Positions 40,899-51,616 of a DNA stretch of 64,000 nucleotides are shown here, one piece after another; positions within the stretch are counted from its first letter, which is position 1, and the number at the start of each line of letters is the position of its first letter. The notes under the pieces are model-generated. The model searched no databases and had not been told where the DNA came from. It was given only the letters and a program-made list of their open reading frames with translations. The stretch spans positions 1,302,001 through 1,366,000 of the forward strand of contig NZ_CP051156.1 in assembly GCF_012277295.1 (NCBI RefSeq), read 5' to 3'. This DNA is from Wolbachia endosymbiont of Ctenocephalides felis wCfeT. Its GTDB lineage: Bacteria > Pseudomonadota > Alphaproteobacteria > Rickettsiales > Anaplasmataceae. The translations under genes and the position numbers were made by a program.

Positions 40899-41318
40899 AT
40901 GGCATCATCCAGTCAAGAAGATTCAGAAAGGATTTGTATTTTTATTCTTGCTTCATTTGTTTTGTTCATGGCTTTCCTTGCTCACATTTTGACACCATCA
41001 CGAAATAATCATCATATTTATCGCAGCCCAGCATAAGTGGCTGGCAATTTTTCTAATGCTAGTAATCCTACCATTCCAATAGTGCTTCTCTGTGTAGCGA
41101 TAGTGTTGTTAACAATAGCTGCTTGTTGTTACTACTATGACTATAAGCAAACTTCTGCTGAGAAGAAGGGAGGCGAGAAAGTAGAATCAAAAACTGATAT
41201 TGGTCGTTGTTTAGAAGGAGACAGCACTCCACAAACTGGCGTGGAAGCTAACGATTCCGGCAGTATAGTTGCTAATGCAGCTCATGCTACTTCAACAGAA
41301 GCACCCAAGCGTAACTGA
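40899..41318 (+). pseudogene. small two-helix membrane protein, paralog 1, in-frame stop
   Basis: ATG 40899 gives 45 codons with one helix (ICIFILASFVLFMAFLAHIL), then TAA at 41034-41036. The same frame continues with GTG 41037 and a second helix (IPIVLLCVAIVLLTIAACCY) and a hydrophilic tail with GDSTPQTGVEAND. Paralogs at 41419 and 42632 carry both helices in one frame, so this looks like one gene split by a stop. It could also be expressed as two peptides, since the GTG follows the stop directly. Function unknown. Confidence 0.6.
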
Positions 41319-41418
41319 AAATTATATTTACTTTATAGCGGATATTATGTATATTCACTATAAATATTTTAATAATTAGCTTGCTGGACCATCAATAATA
41401 AATCTAGAGGTAAAAAAT

Positions 41419-41880
41419 ATGAGAGGAGGGTTATTTAATAGAAGGCGCTTAAGAGATATATTCAGGTTTCCACTTGTTTTATCTGGCTCAATGATATTTC
41501 TTGGAGCCGCAGTGGCTATAGTGTCTTATGCTATTGGATTCTCGTCTGGGATATGGAAATCTCTTAATTTGCAAATTTGTTATTACACTGGCCTTGGTAT
41601 GATATTACTTAGTGCAGCATTTTTTGTAGTGAGTGTACTTATTGGTTGTTGTATGGTAGATGCTAAAGAATACAGCACTCCAGAAACTCATATTGTACAA
41701 CAAGTTGATGATGAAACGCTAGGAAAGCTGGAGTTAATTAAAAAGAAGTTATTGTTATCTGAACATGAGCATCAGCAAATTAGAACTTCGCAAGCTAACG
41801 TGAAAATTACCGAACTTGAAGATGAAAATATAGATGCTAATGCAGCTAGTGTTACTTCAACAAGAGTACCAGCAAGATAA
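41419..41880 (+). CDS. small two-helix membrane protein, paralog 2
   Basis: 153 residues. A basic head (RRRLRDIFRF) precedes helix 1 (VLSGSMIFLGAAVAIVSYAI), a short loop with GFSSGIWKS, helix 2 (GLGMILLSAAFFVVSVLIG) and a charged tail beginning EYSTPETHIVQQ with a coiled-coil-like KKKLLLSEHEHQQIR. AGAGGT lies upstream of the ATG. A hairpin with GTGAGCAT/ATCCAC follows the gene. Not a family I recognise. It is one of the two intact members here. Confidence 0.7.
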   Translation: MRGGLFNRRRLRDIFRFPLVLSGSMIFLGAAVAIVSYAIGFSSGIWKSLNLQICYYTGLGMILLSAAFFVVSVLIGCCMVDAKEYSTPETHIVQQVDDETLGKLELIKKKLLLSEHEHQQIRTSQANVKITELEDENIDANAASVTSTRVPAR

Positions 41881-42008
41881 AATTATATTTTACTTAAAGT
41901 GAGCATTCTGTATATCCACTTAATAAGTTCTAAATTTGATAATTATCTCGTGAGAGCATAAAAGTTTCGCATTTTAGCGGACTACAGGGTTATATATTTC
42001 AAGATTAG

Positions 42009-42037
42009 TTGCAATTATTCATAATATATGATATATT
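42009..42037 (+). promoter_or_regulatory. promoter of the small membrane-protein array, unit 3
   Basis: TTGCAA at 42009, 17-bp spacer, TATATT at 42032, 31 bp before the ATG at 42069. Nearly identical in sequence and spacing to the block at 40838. Confidence 0.55.
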
Positions 42038-42068
42038 AAAATATTAATAATAAATTTACAGGTGAAAT

Positions 42069-42442
42069 ATGATTACAAATTTAAATAATAAAAAGCCCAA
42101 ATCAGAGTATGTAGCTAATTTAGCTTTTAAAGCTATGATAGGTGGATTAAGGGGGGTTTTCTTACTTGTTTTATTGATATTATTGGACATGCATTTGGGT
42201 TGTGTGAATCTCCTGCATTGAAAATTCTTTATGGCGTCTGTTTGGTTATATTTATATCTGGTATAATATTGTTTTGTACGGCAGTATTTATGGAAGATCC
42301 TAAGAAAGCCAGCACTTCAAAAATCGGCATGAAAATTACGGAAGACAGCACTCCAAAAGCTGATATGAAAGAAGTTAAAGAAACTAAAGGTATAAATGCT
42401 GATGGAACTAATGTTGCTCCATCAGTAACAACAGCAAGCTAA
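42069..42442 (+). pseudogene. small two-helix membrane protein, paralog 3, frameshifted
   Basis: ATG 42069 after AGGTGAAAT reads ITNLNNKKPKSEYVANLAFK and enters helix 1, then stops in frame near 42220. Another frame continues as IDIIGHAFGLCESPALK and helix 2 (GVCLVIFISGIILFCTAVF), then the tail EDSTPKADMKEVKE, ending at 42442. Alignment with paralogs 2 and 4 places the shift between about 42130 and 42180, perhaps in the GGGGGG run at 42151. Confidence 0.65.
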
Positions 42443-42452
42443 ACTTGCATTG

Positions 42453-42485
42453 TACTTAAAGTGGGCATTTACATGTCCACTTAAA
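42453..42485 (+). terminator. hairpin after paralog 3
   Basis: ACTTAAAGTGGGCAT and ATGTCCACTTAA form a near-perfect stem around TTAC. The same hairpin, base for base over its core, follows paralog 4, and a weaker version follows paralog 2. Probably the transcription end of each unit. Confidence 0.55.
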
Positions 42486-42570
42486 TAATAATCTTTAAGG
42501 TTAAATATTTTAATGATTAGTAAAAACTCAAGTGAGTATAGGAATTTTCTCTCTAAGTAGGGAAAATCAG

Positions 42571-42600
42571 TTGCAATTGTTTACCATATTGTCATATATT
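42571..42600 (+). promoter_or_regulatory. promoter of the small membrane-protein array, unit 4
   Basis: TTGCAA at 42571, 18-bp spacer, TATATT at 42595, 31 bp before the ATG at 42632. Part of the same repeated upstream block. Confidence 0.55.
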
Positions 42601-42631
42601 AAAATATCAATAATAAGTTTAGAGGTGAAAT

Positions 42632-43045
42632 ATGATTGGAGATTTATACAGTAAAAGACACAAATTAAGGTGCGTAACTATTTTATCTGTTCCAGTGATG
42701 TTACTTGGATTCACAATGGCTATAGCGTCTTACTTTAAAGGATTCTCGTTTGGATCGTGGAAATCCCCTGAATTTGAAATTTTGTTTTACACCAGTATGT
42801 GTCTTGCTTTAATTTTTGGAGCGCTCTTTATTGGAATAGAATATATTGGTATGGTGGGGCGTAAAGAAAGCAGTACTTCAAAAACTAATATGCATACGCT
42901 ACCTATTGCAACATGTATTAAGAATGGTATGGCGGTAGGTTTTGAAGAAGGCAGCACTCCAGAAATTAGTATACGAATTAACGGTGAAGTACTAGAGCAA
43001 ACAAGGTTATTTCAACAGAAGAATCAGCTTAGCCAACACAGCTGA
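42632..43045 (+). CDS. small two-helix membrane protein, paralog 4
   Basis: 137 residues, intact. Head YSKRHKLRCVTIL, helix 1 (SVPVMLLGFTMAIASYFKGF), loop FGSWKSPEFE, helix 2 (TSMCLALIFGALFIGIEYIG) and a tail with GRKESSTSKTNM and EEGSTPEISIRING. The loop GFSFGSWKSPEFEI aligns with GFSSGIWKSLNLQI of paralog 2. AGAGGTGAAAT gives a good ribosome site. Unknown function. Confidence 0.7.
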   Translation: MIGDLYSKRHKLRCVTILSVPVMLLGFTMAIASYFKGFSFGSWKSPEFEILFYTSMCLALIFGALFIGIEYIGMVGRKESSTSKTNMHTLPIATCIKNGMAVGFEEGSTPEISIRINGEVLEQTRLFQQKNQLSQHS

Positions 43046-43057
43046 AAGTTGTATCTT

Positions 43058-43089
43058 ACTTAAAGTGGGCATTTACATGTCCACTTAAT
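43058..43089 (+). terminator. hairpin after paralog 4
   Basis: ACTTAAAGTGGGCAT, loop TTAC, ATGTCCACTTAA. It separates the array from dnaB, whose ATG lies 60 bp further on. Confidence 0.55.
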
Positions 43090-43149
43090 AATAGGCTTTA
43101 AAATCATCAGCTTTTGTACTAAAATAATTTCTTTATTCCTCAATGCAAG

Positions 43150-44634
43150 ATGAACAAATTAGCTAGCCTTCTTGAAACAAGAAGTTTAGATAAAGAAATA
43201 TGTAAACTGCCGCACAATTTGGAAGCTGAACAAATGCTCATAGGCGCTATGATTCGTGATAATAGGATCTGTGATGCAGTTGAAGACGCTATCACTGCAG
43301 AAAATTTCTATGATCCGCTGCACCAAAGTATTTTTACACAAATATCCAAAACAAGAAAACATGGCATAGTTGCAAATGAACTGAGCCTTAAGATGTTCTT
43401 TGAAAATGATCAATCATTTATCGAATGTGGTGGAGTTGAATATTTAGCGAAGCTTGCTGCAAAAGCCAGCATTGCACTCGATATCTATAGTTTAACTAGA
43501 ATAATTCGTGACGCTTACTTGAGAAGGTGTTTGATCAGATTAGGGCAGGAAATAGTTGATGATAGCTATAATTATGATGTTGAAAACCCAGCACAGATAC
43601 AAATTGAACAAGCAATGACAAAATTGTTTAATTTAGCAGTAAAAAAACAAGGTGAAAAAACATATATCAAGCTTGCAAGCTCAGTGAAGGATGTTGTTGA
43701 GAAGATCAGTATGCTGAAAAATAACCCTGAGGCACTTGGTATAACAACTGGACTTCAGGACCTCAATCAACTTTTGGGTGGATTACAGAAATCTGATTTA
43801 CTAATTCTTGCTGCAAGGCCATCCATGGGTAAAACAGCACTGGCGCTGAACATTGCACTTAACGCCTGTAAAGTTTTACAAAAAAGAACAGATAAACAAC
43901 ATACTGTAGCATTTTTTTCACTTGAAATGTCAGCAGAGCAATTAACTGCTAGACTTATTACTATAGAATCTGGCATTAGCTACTATAAAGCATTGACCGG
44001 AAAAATTAGCGACTTTGAATTGCACGGATTTATTAATGCCAGCACACAATTATCTGAATTACCTTTCATAATAGATGATACTCCCGCATTATCAATTAGC
44101 GCTATTCGCACTAGAATACGGTTATTATATCAACTATATAATGTAGAAGTGGTGTTTATTGATTACCTGCAGTTAATTAGAGGAACGACAAAGCGCAGCA
44201 ATGAAAACAGAGTGCAGGAAATCTCAGAAGTAACACAAGGATTAAAGGCAATTGCGAAAGAGCTAAATATTCCGATTATTGCACTATCGCAACTTTCTCG
44301 TTCTGTTGAGCAGCGAGATGATAAAAAACCACAACTTTCTGATTTGCGTGATTCAGGAAGCATAGAACAAGATGCAGATATAGTAATGTTTCTTTATAGG
44401 GAAGAGTATTATGAATTAAGGAAACAGCCCAATGAAGGAAGTAATAAGCACAGAGAGTGGCAAGAGAAAATGGAAAAAATTAGAAATATTGCAGAGCTTG
44501 CTATAGCAAAACAAAGAAACGGACCTATTGGTAGTGTAAAGTTACATTTTGACTCCAATAGGGGTACATTTAAAGACTATACAGAAAGGCATGTATCCAT
44601 TCAGGTGTATGGCTTAAGAAGCAATAGCCAGTAG
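43150..44634 (+). CDS. dnaB: replicative DNA helicase, C-terminal tail from IS66
   Basis: 494 codons. N-terminal domain (HNLEAEQMLIGAMIRDNRIC), then the RecA-like core: Walker A ILAARPSMGKTALALNIA, Walker B EVVFIDYLQLIRG, SQLSRSVEQRDDKKPQLSDL and the arginine-finger region ADIVMFLYREEYY. It unwinds DNA at the replication fork. The last 14 residues (VSIQVYGLRSNSQ and stop) are read from IS66 copy 7. The natural end, AAAGGCATAGTTCTCC and so on, lies at 57259-57287 and would add only SSPKTT. The core is whole, so the helicase is probably functional. Confidence 0.95.
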   Translation: MNKLASLLETRSLDKEICKLPHNLEAEQMLIGAMIRDNRICDAVEDAITAENFYDPLHQSIFTQISKTRKHGIVANELSLKMFFENDQSFIECGGVEYLAKLAAKASIALDIYSLTRIIRDAYLRRCLIRLGQEIVDDSYNYDVENPAQIQIEQAMTKLFNLAVKKQGEKTYIKLASSVKDVVEKISMLKNNPEALGITTGLQDLNQLLGGLQKSDLLILAARPSMGKTALALNIALNACKVLQKRTDKQHTVAFFSLEMSAEQLTARLITIESGISYYKALTGKISDFELHGFINASTQLSELPFIIDDTPALSISAIRTRIRLLYQLYNVEVVFIDYLQLIRGTTKRSNENRVQEISEVTQGLKAIAKELNIPIIALSQLSRSVEQRDDKKPQLSDLRDSGSIEQDADIVMFLYREEYYELRKQPNEGSNKHREWQEKMEKIRNIAELAIAKQRNGPIGSVKLHFDSNRGTFKDYTERHVSIQVYGLRSNSQ

Positions 44635-46033
44635 GTTTTGAAAAGGATTTAACTTCTTTTGCCTCCAAGTCAAGTACAATGAAATTATCCTCTCAAGAAA
44701 CATATTTCCCCGTTTCGATTGTGTAAAATATGAAACTTTTCGGTAAACAACGTAATGCCGAATCTGTCGCTCAGCATAGTTGTTTGTCAGTGGAATATTT
44801 TCTGGATCGTCCAAAAATTTCCACATCATCAGATCCGATTTCATGATATTTTTTGCTACTCGAGACGCTCCAATTGCCTCGGGTAAATTTGATATATTCT
44901 TTAAGTAATATCTCGTTCGCTTGCGTAATTTTCTTGCTCTTCTTATGAACCTTAATGTGTCTATTTCATCCTTTAACAGAGCTTTTTTCAATGCAAATAA
45001 TTCAGTAGCAACATTCCTTAAATAATACCCCAAAACTTTCACTTCGCTATTCCAACTATGAGACAACCTTTCAAAATCTCTTGCTAAATGTGCCCAACAG
45101 ACCTGCCTTTTCTTGCTGGAAAAGTAGTTGTAAGCTGCATATCTGTCGGTCACTACTAGGTTGTTATTCTTTCCAAATTTACTATTTTCCAGGACTTTCA
45201 TCCCTCTTGACTCTGTCAATTTGATCACACTTCCTATTTTGCTCGCAAACATCCAGCACCAGCCCTGTTTACCTTTGTTGTAATGGCTAGTTTCATCGAT
45301 ATGTAAAATTTTGCTCTTGCTTACCTCTTCCTCAATTTGCTCATATGCTTCTTGGCATTTTTCTGCCACTCTAGCCTCGCTATTTGATACACTACCGACG
45401 CTGATATCCAGGTTGAAAATGTCCTTTATAATATTTGCCACTTCTTTTTTCGAATTCTTGTAAAATCCACTTAATGCTGCAATTACTGACTTAACTCTTG
45501 GACCAAATGTGTCCGCAGTTACTCCTTCTTGTAGCTTGCTACTTTTTCTTTTTCCACATCTTTTGCAACGTCCATGCTCTAGTTAATATTCAACTACATA
45601 CGGCTTGATTTCCGGCAAATCGACCTTTTGATACCGCAATTTCTCCTCCGCACTCACACGTATTGGGCAGTTCTATTTTTACCATCTCATCTGCCTCCAT
45701 TTTAGGGCGGTAACTGCCTTTATGTCCAACCTGTGCTCCTACTTTCCTGTCACTTTTTGGCTTATTTTCCCTCATCTTATATAATTCTTTGGAGCTTGGT
45801 ATAGATGAATTTTTTGAACTTAAGCCAAGCCTTTCTTTTAACTCAGCGTTTTCGATCCTTAGCGCTTTATTTTCTGCTTTAAGCTCTTCTATTTTTGTTT
45901 CTAACTTTTCTATAGTCTGCTTAAACTTTCGCAAAATTCTAAAAGATCAACCATATTACCTCATAGCCACTCTAGTTTACCTTTTTAGCATTCCTTGTCT
46001 ACTCTTTATTTTACCGCCCGGCTGAATGGATAC
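44593..46033 (-). mobile_element. IS66-family element, copy 7
   Basis: 1441 bp: both ends are present but 20 bp are missing between two CTTTTGAT direct repeats near 45630. The left flank, AAAGGCAT in dnaB, equals the right flank of copy 9. The right flank is TATCTAAA, in a truncated coiled-coil gene. Confidence 0.95.
44614..45934 (-). pseudogene. IS66 transposase, 20-bp deletion and nonsense codon
   Basis: The deletion shifts the frame after EIAVSK, and the codon-124 TAA is also present just downstream. The C-terminal 275 codons remain open. Ser at residue 39 and Ala at 159 link it to copy 1. Confidence 0.9.
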
Positions 46034-46331
46034 TATCTAAAATACTTTTCGCTTCTAATTCTTGTTTAGCAATAAAGTCTTTTATATAGCTTTCAATTTT
46101 TTGATCGCAGTAATCCTGCACTACTTTTTGAACTATACTTTCAGTGTTTTGTGCTAATTTTTCAACTTCAATTTCGATATTGTCTACTTTTCTATCTGTT
46201 TCCTCAAGATTTTTTTGTGTTTGCACAATAGCTTTTTTAATAGCAGGATAGTTAGTTAGGCCTAAATCATCAAGAATAGTATAGGCTGAAGGGGTTAGCT
46301 TATTACTAAAATTATAATGTTTTTGTTTCAT
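46034..46331 (-). pseudogene. coiled-coil protein, paralog 1, C-terminus cut by IS66 copy 7
   Basis: About 99 native codons from ATG 46331, with AAAGGAGTAAC as a very strong ribosome site. It reads KQKHYNFSNKLTPSAYTILD, then a heptad-like region VDNIEIEVEKLAQNTESIVQ, then the family block KVVQDYCDQKIESYIKDFI. The last residues and stop come from the IS. The paralog at 48827 continues for about 80 more residues, so a third to a half is lost here. Confidence 0.7.
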
Positions 46332-46418
46332 AATGTTACTCCTTTAAGTTTAAATATATAAGTTAATATTATATTAATAAGTGCATATTTATTTAGAATA
46401 AGTCTAACGAGATTGAAG

Positions 46419-46445
46419 GCGGGGAATCTTGACAAAGATTCCCGC
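46419..46445 (-). terminator. hairpin after coiled-coil paralog 2
   Basis: GCGGGGAATCTT and AAGATTCCCGC pair around GACA, 11 bp past the stop of the interrupted gene. A diverged copy (GGGGATTTT...AAGACTTCCC) follows paralog 3 near 48792. Likely intrinsic terminator, though no clear T-run follows. Confidence 0.55.
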
Positions 46446-46603
46446 TGTAGTATAATTAGAACAAGTGAGTAAATTCTGTACTCGGACACGATTCATTTGC
46501 TGCTACGGTAGATAATGTTTCTGCACTCTTATAGAAATTATCTGCAGTAGCTTTTAAAGTATTGGCTTTTACTTCTCTAAGTTCACATTCAAAGTCTCCT
46601 AAC

Positions 46604-48064
46604 GTATCCATTCAGCCGGGCGGTAAAATAAAGAGTAGACAAGGAATGCTAAAAAGGTAAACTAGAGTGGCTGTGAGGTAATATGGTTGATCTTTTAGAA
46701 TTTTGCGAAAGTTTAAGCAGACTATAGAAAAGTTAGAAACAAAAATAGAAGAGCTTAAAGCAGAAAATAAAGCGCTAAGGATCGAAAACGCTGAGTTAAA
46801 AGAAAGGCTTGGCTTAAATTCAAAAAATTCATCTATACCAAGCTCCAAAGAATTATATAAGATGAGGGAAAATAAGCCAAAAAGTGACAGGAAAGTAGGA
46901 GCACAGGTTGGACATAAAGGCAGTTACCGCCCTAAAATGGAGGCAGATGAGATGGTAAAAATAGAACTGCCCAATACGTGTGAGTGCGGAGGAGAAATTG
47001 CGGTATCAAAAGATCCGTATACTCATCAAAAGGTCGATTTGCCGGAAATCAAGCCGTATGTAGTTGAATATCAACTAGAGCATGGACGTTGCAAAAGATG
47101 TGGAAAAAGAAAAAGTAGCAAGCTACAAGAAGGAGTAACTGCGGACACATTTGGTCCAAGAGTTAAGTCAGTAATTACAGCATTAAGTGGATTTTACAAG
47201 AATTCGAAAAAAGAAGTGGCAAATATTATAAAGGACATTTTCAACCTGGATATCAGCGTCGGTAGTGTATCAAATAGCGAGGCTAGAGTGGCAGAAAAAT
47301 GCCAAGAAGCATATGAGCAAATTGAGGAAGAGGTAAGCAAGAGCAAAATTTTACATATCGATGAAACTAGCCATTACAACAAAGGTAAACAGGGCTGGTG
47401 CTGGATGTTTGCGAGCAAAATAGGAAGTGTGATCAAATTGACAGAGTCAAGAGGGATGAAAGTCCTGGAAAATAGTAAATTTGGAAAGAATAACAACCTA
47501 GTAGTGACCGACAGATATGCAGCTTACAACTACTTTTCCAGCAAGAAAAGGCAGGTCTGTTGGGCACATTTAGCAAGAGATTTTGAAAGGTTGTCTCATA
47601 GTTGGAATAGCGAAGTGAAAGTTTTGGGGTATTATTTAAGGAATGTTGCTACTGAATTATTTGCATTGAAAAAAGCTCTGTTAAAGGATGAAATAGACAC
47701 ATTAAGGTTCATAAGAAGAGCAAGAAAATTACGCAAGCGAACGAGATATTACTTAAAGAATATATCAAATTTACCCGAGGCAATTGGAGCGTCTCGAGTA
47801 GCAAAAAATATCATGAAATCGGATCTGATGATGTGGAAATTTTTGGACGATCCAGAAAATATTCCACTGACAAACAACTATGCTGAGCGACAGATTCGGC
47901 ATTACGTTGTTTACCGAAAAGTTTCATATTTTACACAATCGAAACGGGGAAATATGTTTCTTGAGAGGATAATTTCATTGTACTTGACTTGGAGGCAAAA
48001 GAAGTTAAATCCTTTTCAAAACCTACTGGCTATTGCTTCTTAAGCCATACACCTGAATAGATAC
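46604..48064 (+). mobile_element. IS66-family element, copy 8: intact, with 8-bp target duplication
   Basis: 1461 bp, ends GTATCCATTCAG and CTGAATAGATAC (one G-to-A in the right repeat). CTCCTAAC lies directly on both sides (46596-46603 and 48065-48072), the 8-bp duplication expected for IS66. It is the only copy here with a full transposase and the only one with matching flanks, so it is the youngest insertion and a likely source of transposase. Confidence 0.96.
46703..48043 (+). CDS. IS66 transposase (TnpC type), intact
   Basis: 446 residues from TTG 46703. Coiled coil at residues 3-38 (ETKIEELKAENKALRIENAE), zinc-binding pairs TCECGG and RCKRCGKR (about 92-97 and 130-134), catalytic Asp220 (HIDETS), Asp270 (VVTDRYAAY), CWAHLARDFER, and Glu395 (NNYAERQIRH). 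No tnpA/tnpB accessory genes, as in the single-gene IS66 subgroup. A 14-codon leader frame with ATG and GAGGT overlaps the TTG start and may allow coupled initiation; the exact start is uncertain. Confidence 0.93.
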   Translation: MRKFKQTIEKLETKIEELKAENKALRIENAELKERLGLNSKNSSIPSSKELYKMRENKPKSDRKVGAQVGHKGSYRPKMEADEMVKIELPNTCECGGEIAVSKDPYTHQKVDLPEIKPYVVEYQLEHGRCKRCGKRKSSKLQEGVTADTFGPRVKSVITALSGFYKNSKKEVANIIKDIFNLDISVGSVSNSEARVAEKCQEAYEQIEEEVSKSKILHIDETSHYNKGKQGWCWMFASKIGSVIKLTESRGMKVLENSKFGKNNNLVVTDRYAAYNYFSSKKRQVCWAHLARDFERLSHSWNSEVKVLGYYLRNVATELFALKKALLKDEIDTLRFIRRARKLRKRTRYYLKNISNLPEAIGASRVAKNIMKSDLMMWKFLDDPENIPLTNNYAERQIRHYVVYRKVSYFTQSKRGNMFLERIISLYLTWRQKKLNPFQNLLAIAS

Positions 48065-48826
48065 CTCCTAACCGTTTTTCTATGCTTGAGCTTATAGATT
48101 CAAGTATCTTGTCTATTTCAATGCTTAAAATCTCTTTAGCAGCCTCTCTAAGTGCTAATACTTCTTCGTCAACACGGTCATTTATCTTGCTTTTAACTTC
48201 ATGCTTATTTATAATACTTTCAATGTTTTGATTGCAACTATCTAGTACTACTTTTTCTATCTGATTTTTTATTCCTTGATTTTCTGCAATTCCTGATTTT
48301 ACTTTTTCAGTTATATCACCGATTGCTCTGTCAGCTACATCCTTGACTGCTTTTTGTGCTGATTCTTCAGCTGCAGTTTTGACACTTTCTACTTCTTTTG
48401 CTACTAATTTTTTCACTTGTCCAATATCTCTTTCTACATCATCCCGTAGTTCATCAAGATCTCCTTTTATTTTGGAAATATCTCTTTTAATAGGGTTAAG
48501 GTCAACTAAGCTGATATTATCAAGAAAACCAGCATAGGGTGAAGGGGCTTTTGGTGAGTTAAAGCTGTCTAATGTTTTGTAGCTTGAGCCGTATTTAGTG
48601 CCTAAAGCACGTGGGTTGTATCTTGTCATAGTATTACTCCTTTAAATTTAAATATATAAGTTAATATTATAGTATATTAGTATTAATATTATGCTAATAA
48701 AAGTATATTTATTTAAGCAGTAAGAAAAAATTAAGGGACTTCTTTCGAAACTGATTTATGGTAAGAAAGAAGTCTAATGAGATTGAAGATAGGGGATTTT
48801 GACAAAGACTTCCCGCTGTAGTATGA

Positions 48827-49360
48827 TTACAATAAGAAAGCTGGTTCTGGACACACCTCATCTGCTGCTATGGTAGATAATGTTTCTGCACTCTTATAGA
48901 AATTATCTGCAGTAGCTTTTAAAGTATTGGCTTTTACTTCTTTAAGCTCACACTTAAAATCTTTTAATTCCTTATCCATACTTAAACGTACGAAATCACG
49001 TAACTCATCAAATTCATAGTTTAAAGACTTCTCTACTTCTAATCTTTCTTCATCGATAAGTTTGTCTATCTTGCCCTCAACTGCATCATTTATAACGCTT
49101 CCAATTTTTTTATCACAGTAATCTTGTACTGCTTTTTTAGCTGCACTTTCTGCTTCTTTTGCTACTAATTTTTTCACTTGCCCAATATCTCTTTTTACAT
49201 CATCCCGTAATTCCTCAACACTGTTTTCTAATTGGGAGATTTTTTTGTTGATAGGGTCAAGGTCAACTAAGATATTATCAAAAATACCAGTATAGGATGA
49301 AGGGATATTTTGGCTTGAGCCGTGTTTAATGCCTAAAGTACTTGGGTTGTATCTTGTCAT
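48827..49360 (-). CDS. coiled-coil protein, paralog 3, intact
   Basis: 177 residues; begins TRYNPSTLGIKHGSSQNIPS, then ILVDLDPINKKISQLENSVE, the conserved ELRDDVKRDIGQVKKLVAKE, AVQDYCDKKIGSVINDAV, a charged helix DELRDFVRLSMDKELKDFKC, and LKATADNFYKSAETLSTIAA. AAAGGAGTAACACTATG is an unusually strong start. The promoter-side block (TTAAATATATAAGTTAATATTA on the plus strand, shortened here) is repeated before all three paralogs. No known family; expected soluble and mostly helical. Confidence 0.72.
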   Translation of the reverse strand: MTRYNPSTLGIKHGSSQNIPSSYTGIFDNILVDLDPINKKISQLENSVEELRDDVKRDIGQVKKLVAKEAESAAKKAVQDYCDKKIGSVINDAVEGKIDKLIDEERLEVEKSLNYEFDELRDFVRLSMDKELKDFKCELKEVKANTLKATADNFYKSAETLSTIAADEVCPEPAFLL

Positions 49361-49547
49361 AGTGTTACTCCTTTAAATTTAAATATATAAGTTAATATTA
49401 TAATATATTAGTGTTAATATTATGCTAATAAATATATATTTATTTAAATATTAAGAATTTGATATAAATATTAAACTTAATATGAATTTGAAATGCCGCT
49501 TCAGAAAATCCACAACTTGACGTTGTAATTGATCGTGTTTACTTTAA

Positions 49548-51560
<2,013 letters not shown>

Positions 51561-51616
51561 ATGTTCTTCACCTCACACTTTAAACATGATATCTTGTACA
51601 ACTCACTAATTGAAAA

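Larger units (their letters stand above)
46456..48629 (-). pseudogene. coiled-coil protein, paralog 2, interrupted by IS66 copy 8
   Basis: The N-terminal part (48065-48629) begins TRYNPRALGTKYGSSYK and contains LRDDVERDIGQVKKLVAKE. The C-terminal part (46456-46603) reads DFECELREVKANTLKA and ends ESCPSTEFTHLF. Removing the IS and one 8-bp duplicate gives 705 bp, an uninterrupted 234-residue protein, so the insertion is the only damage. Upstream AAAGGAGTAATACT is a strong ribosome site. Coiled-coil, no membrane segment; function unknown. Confidence 0.8.
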
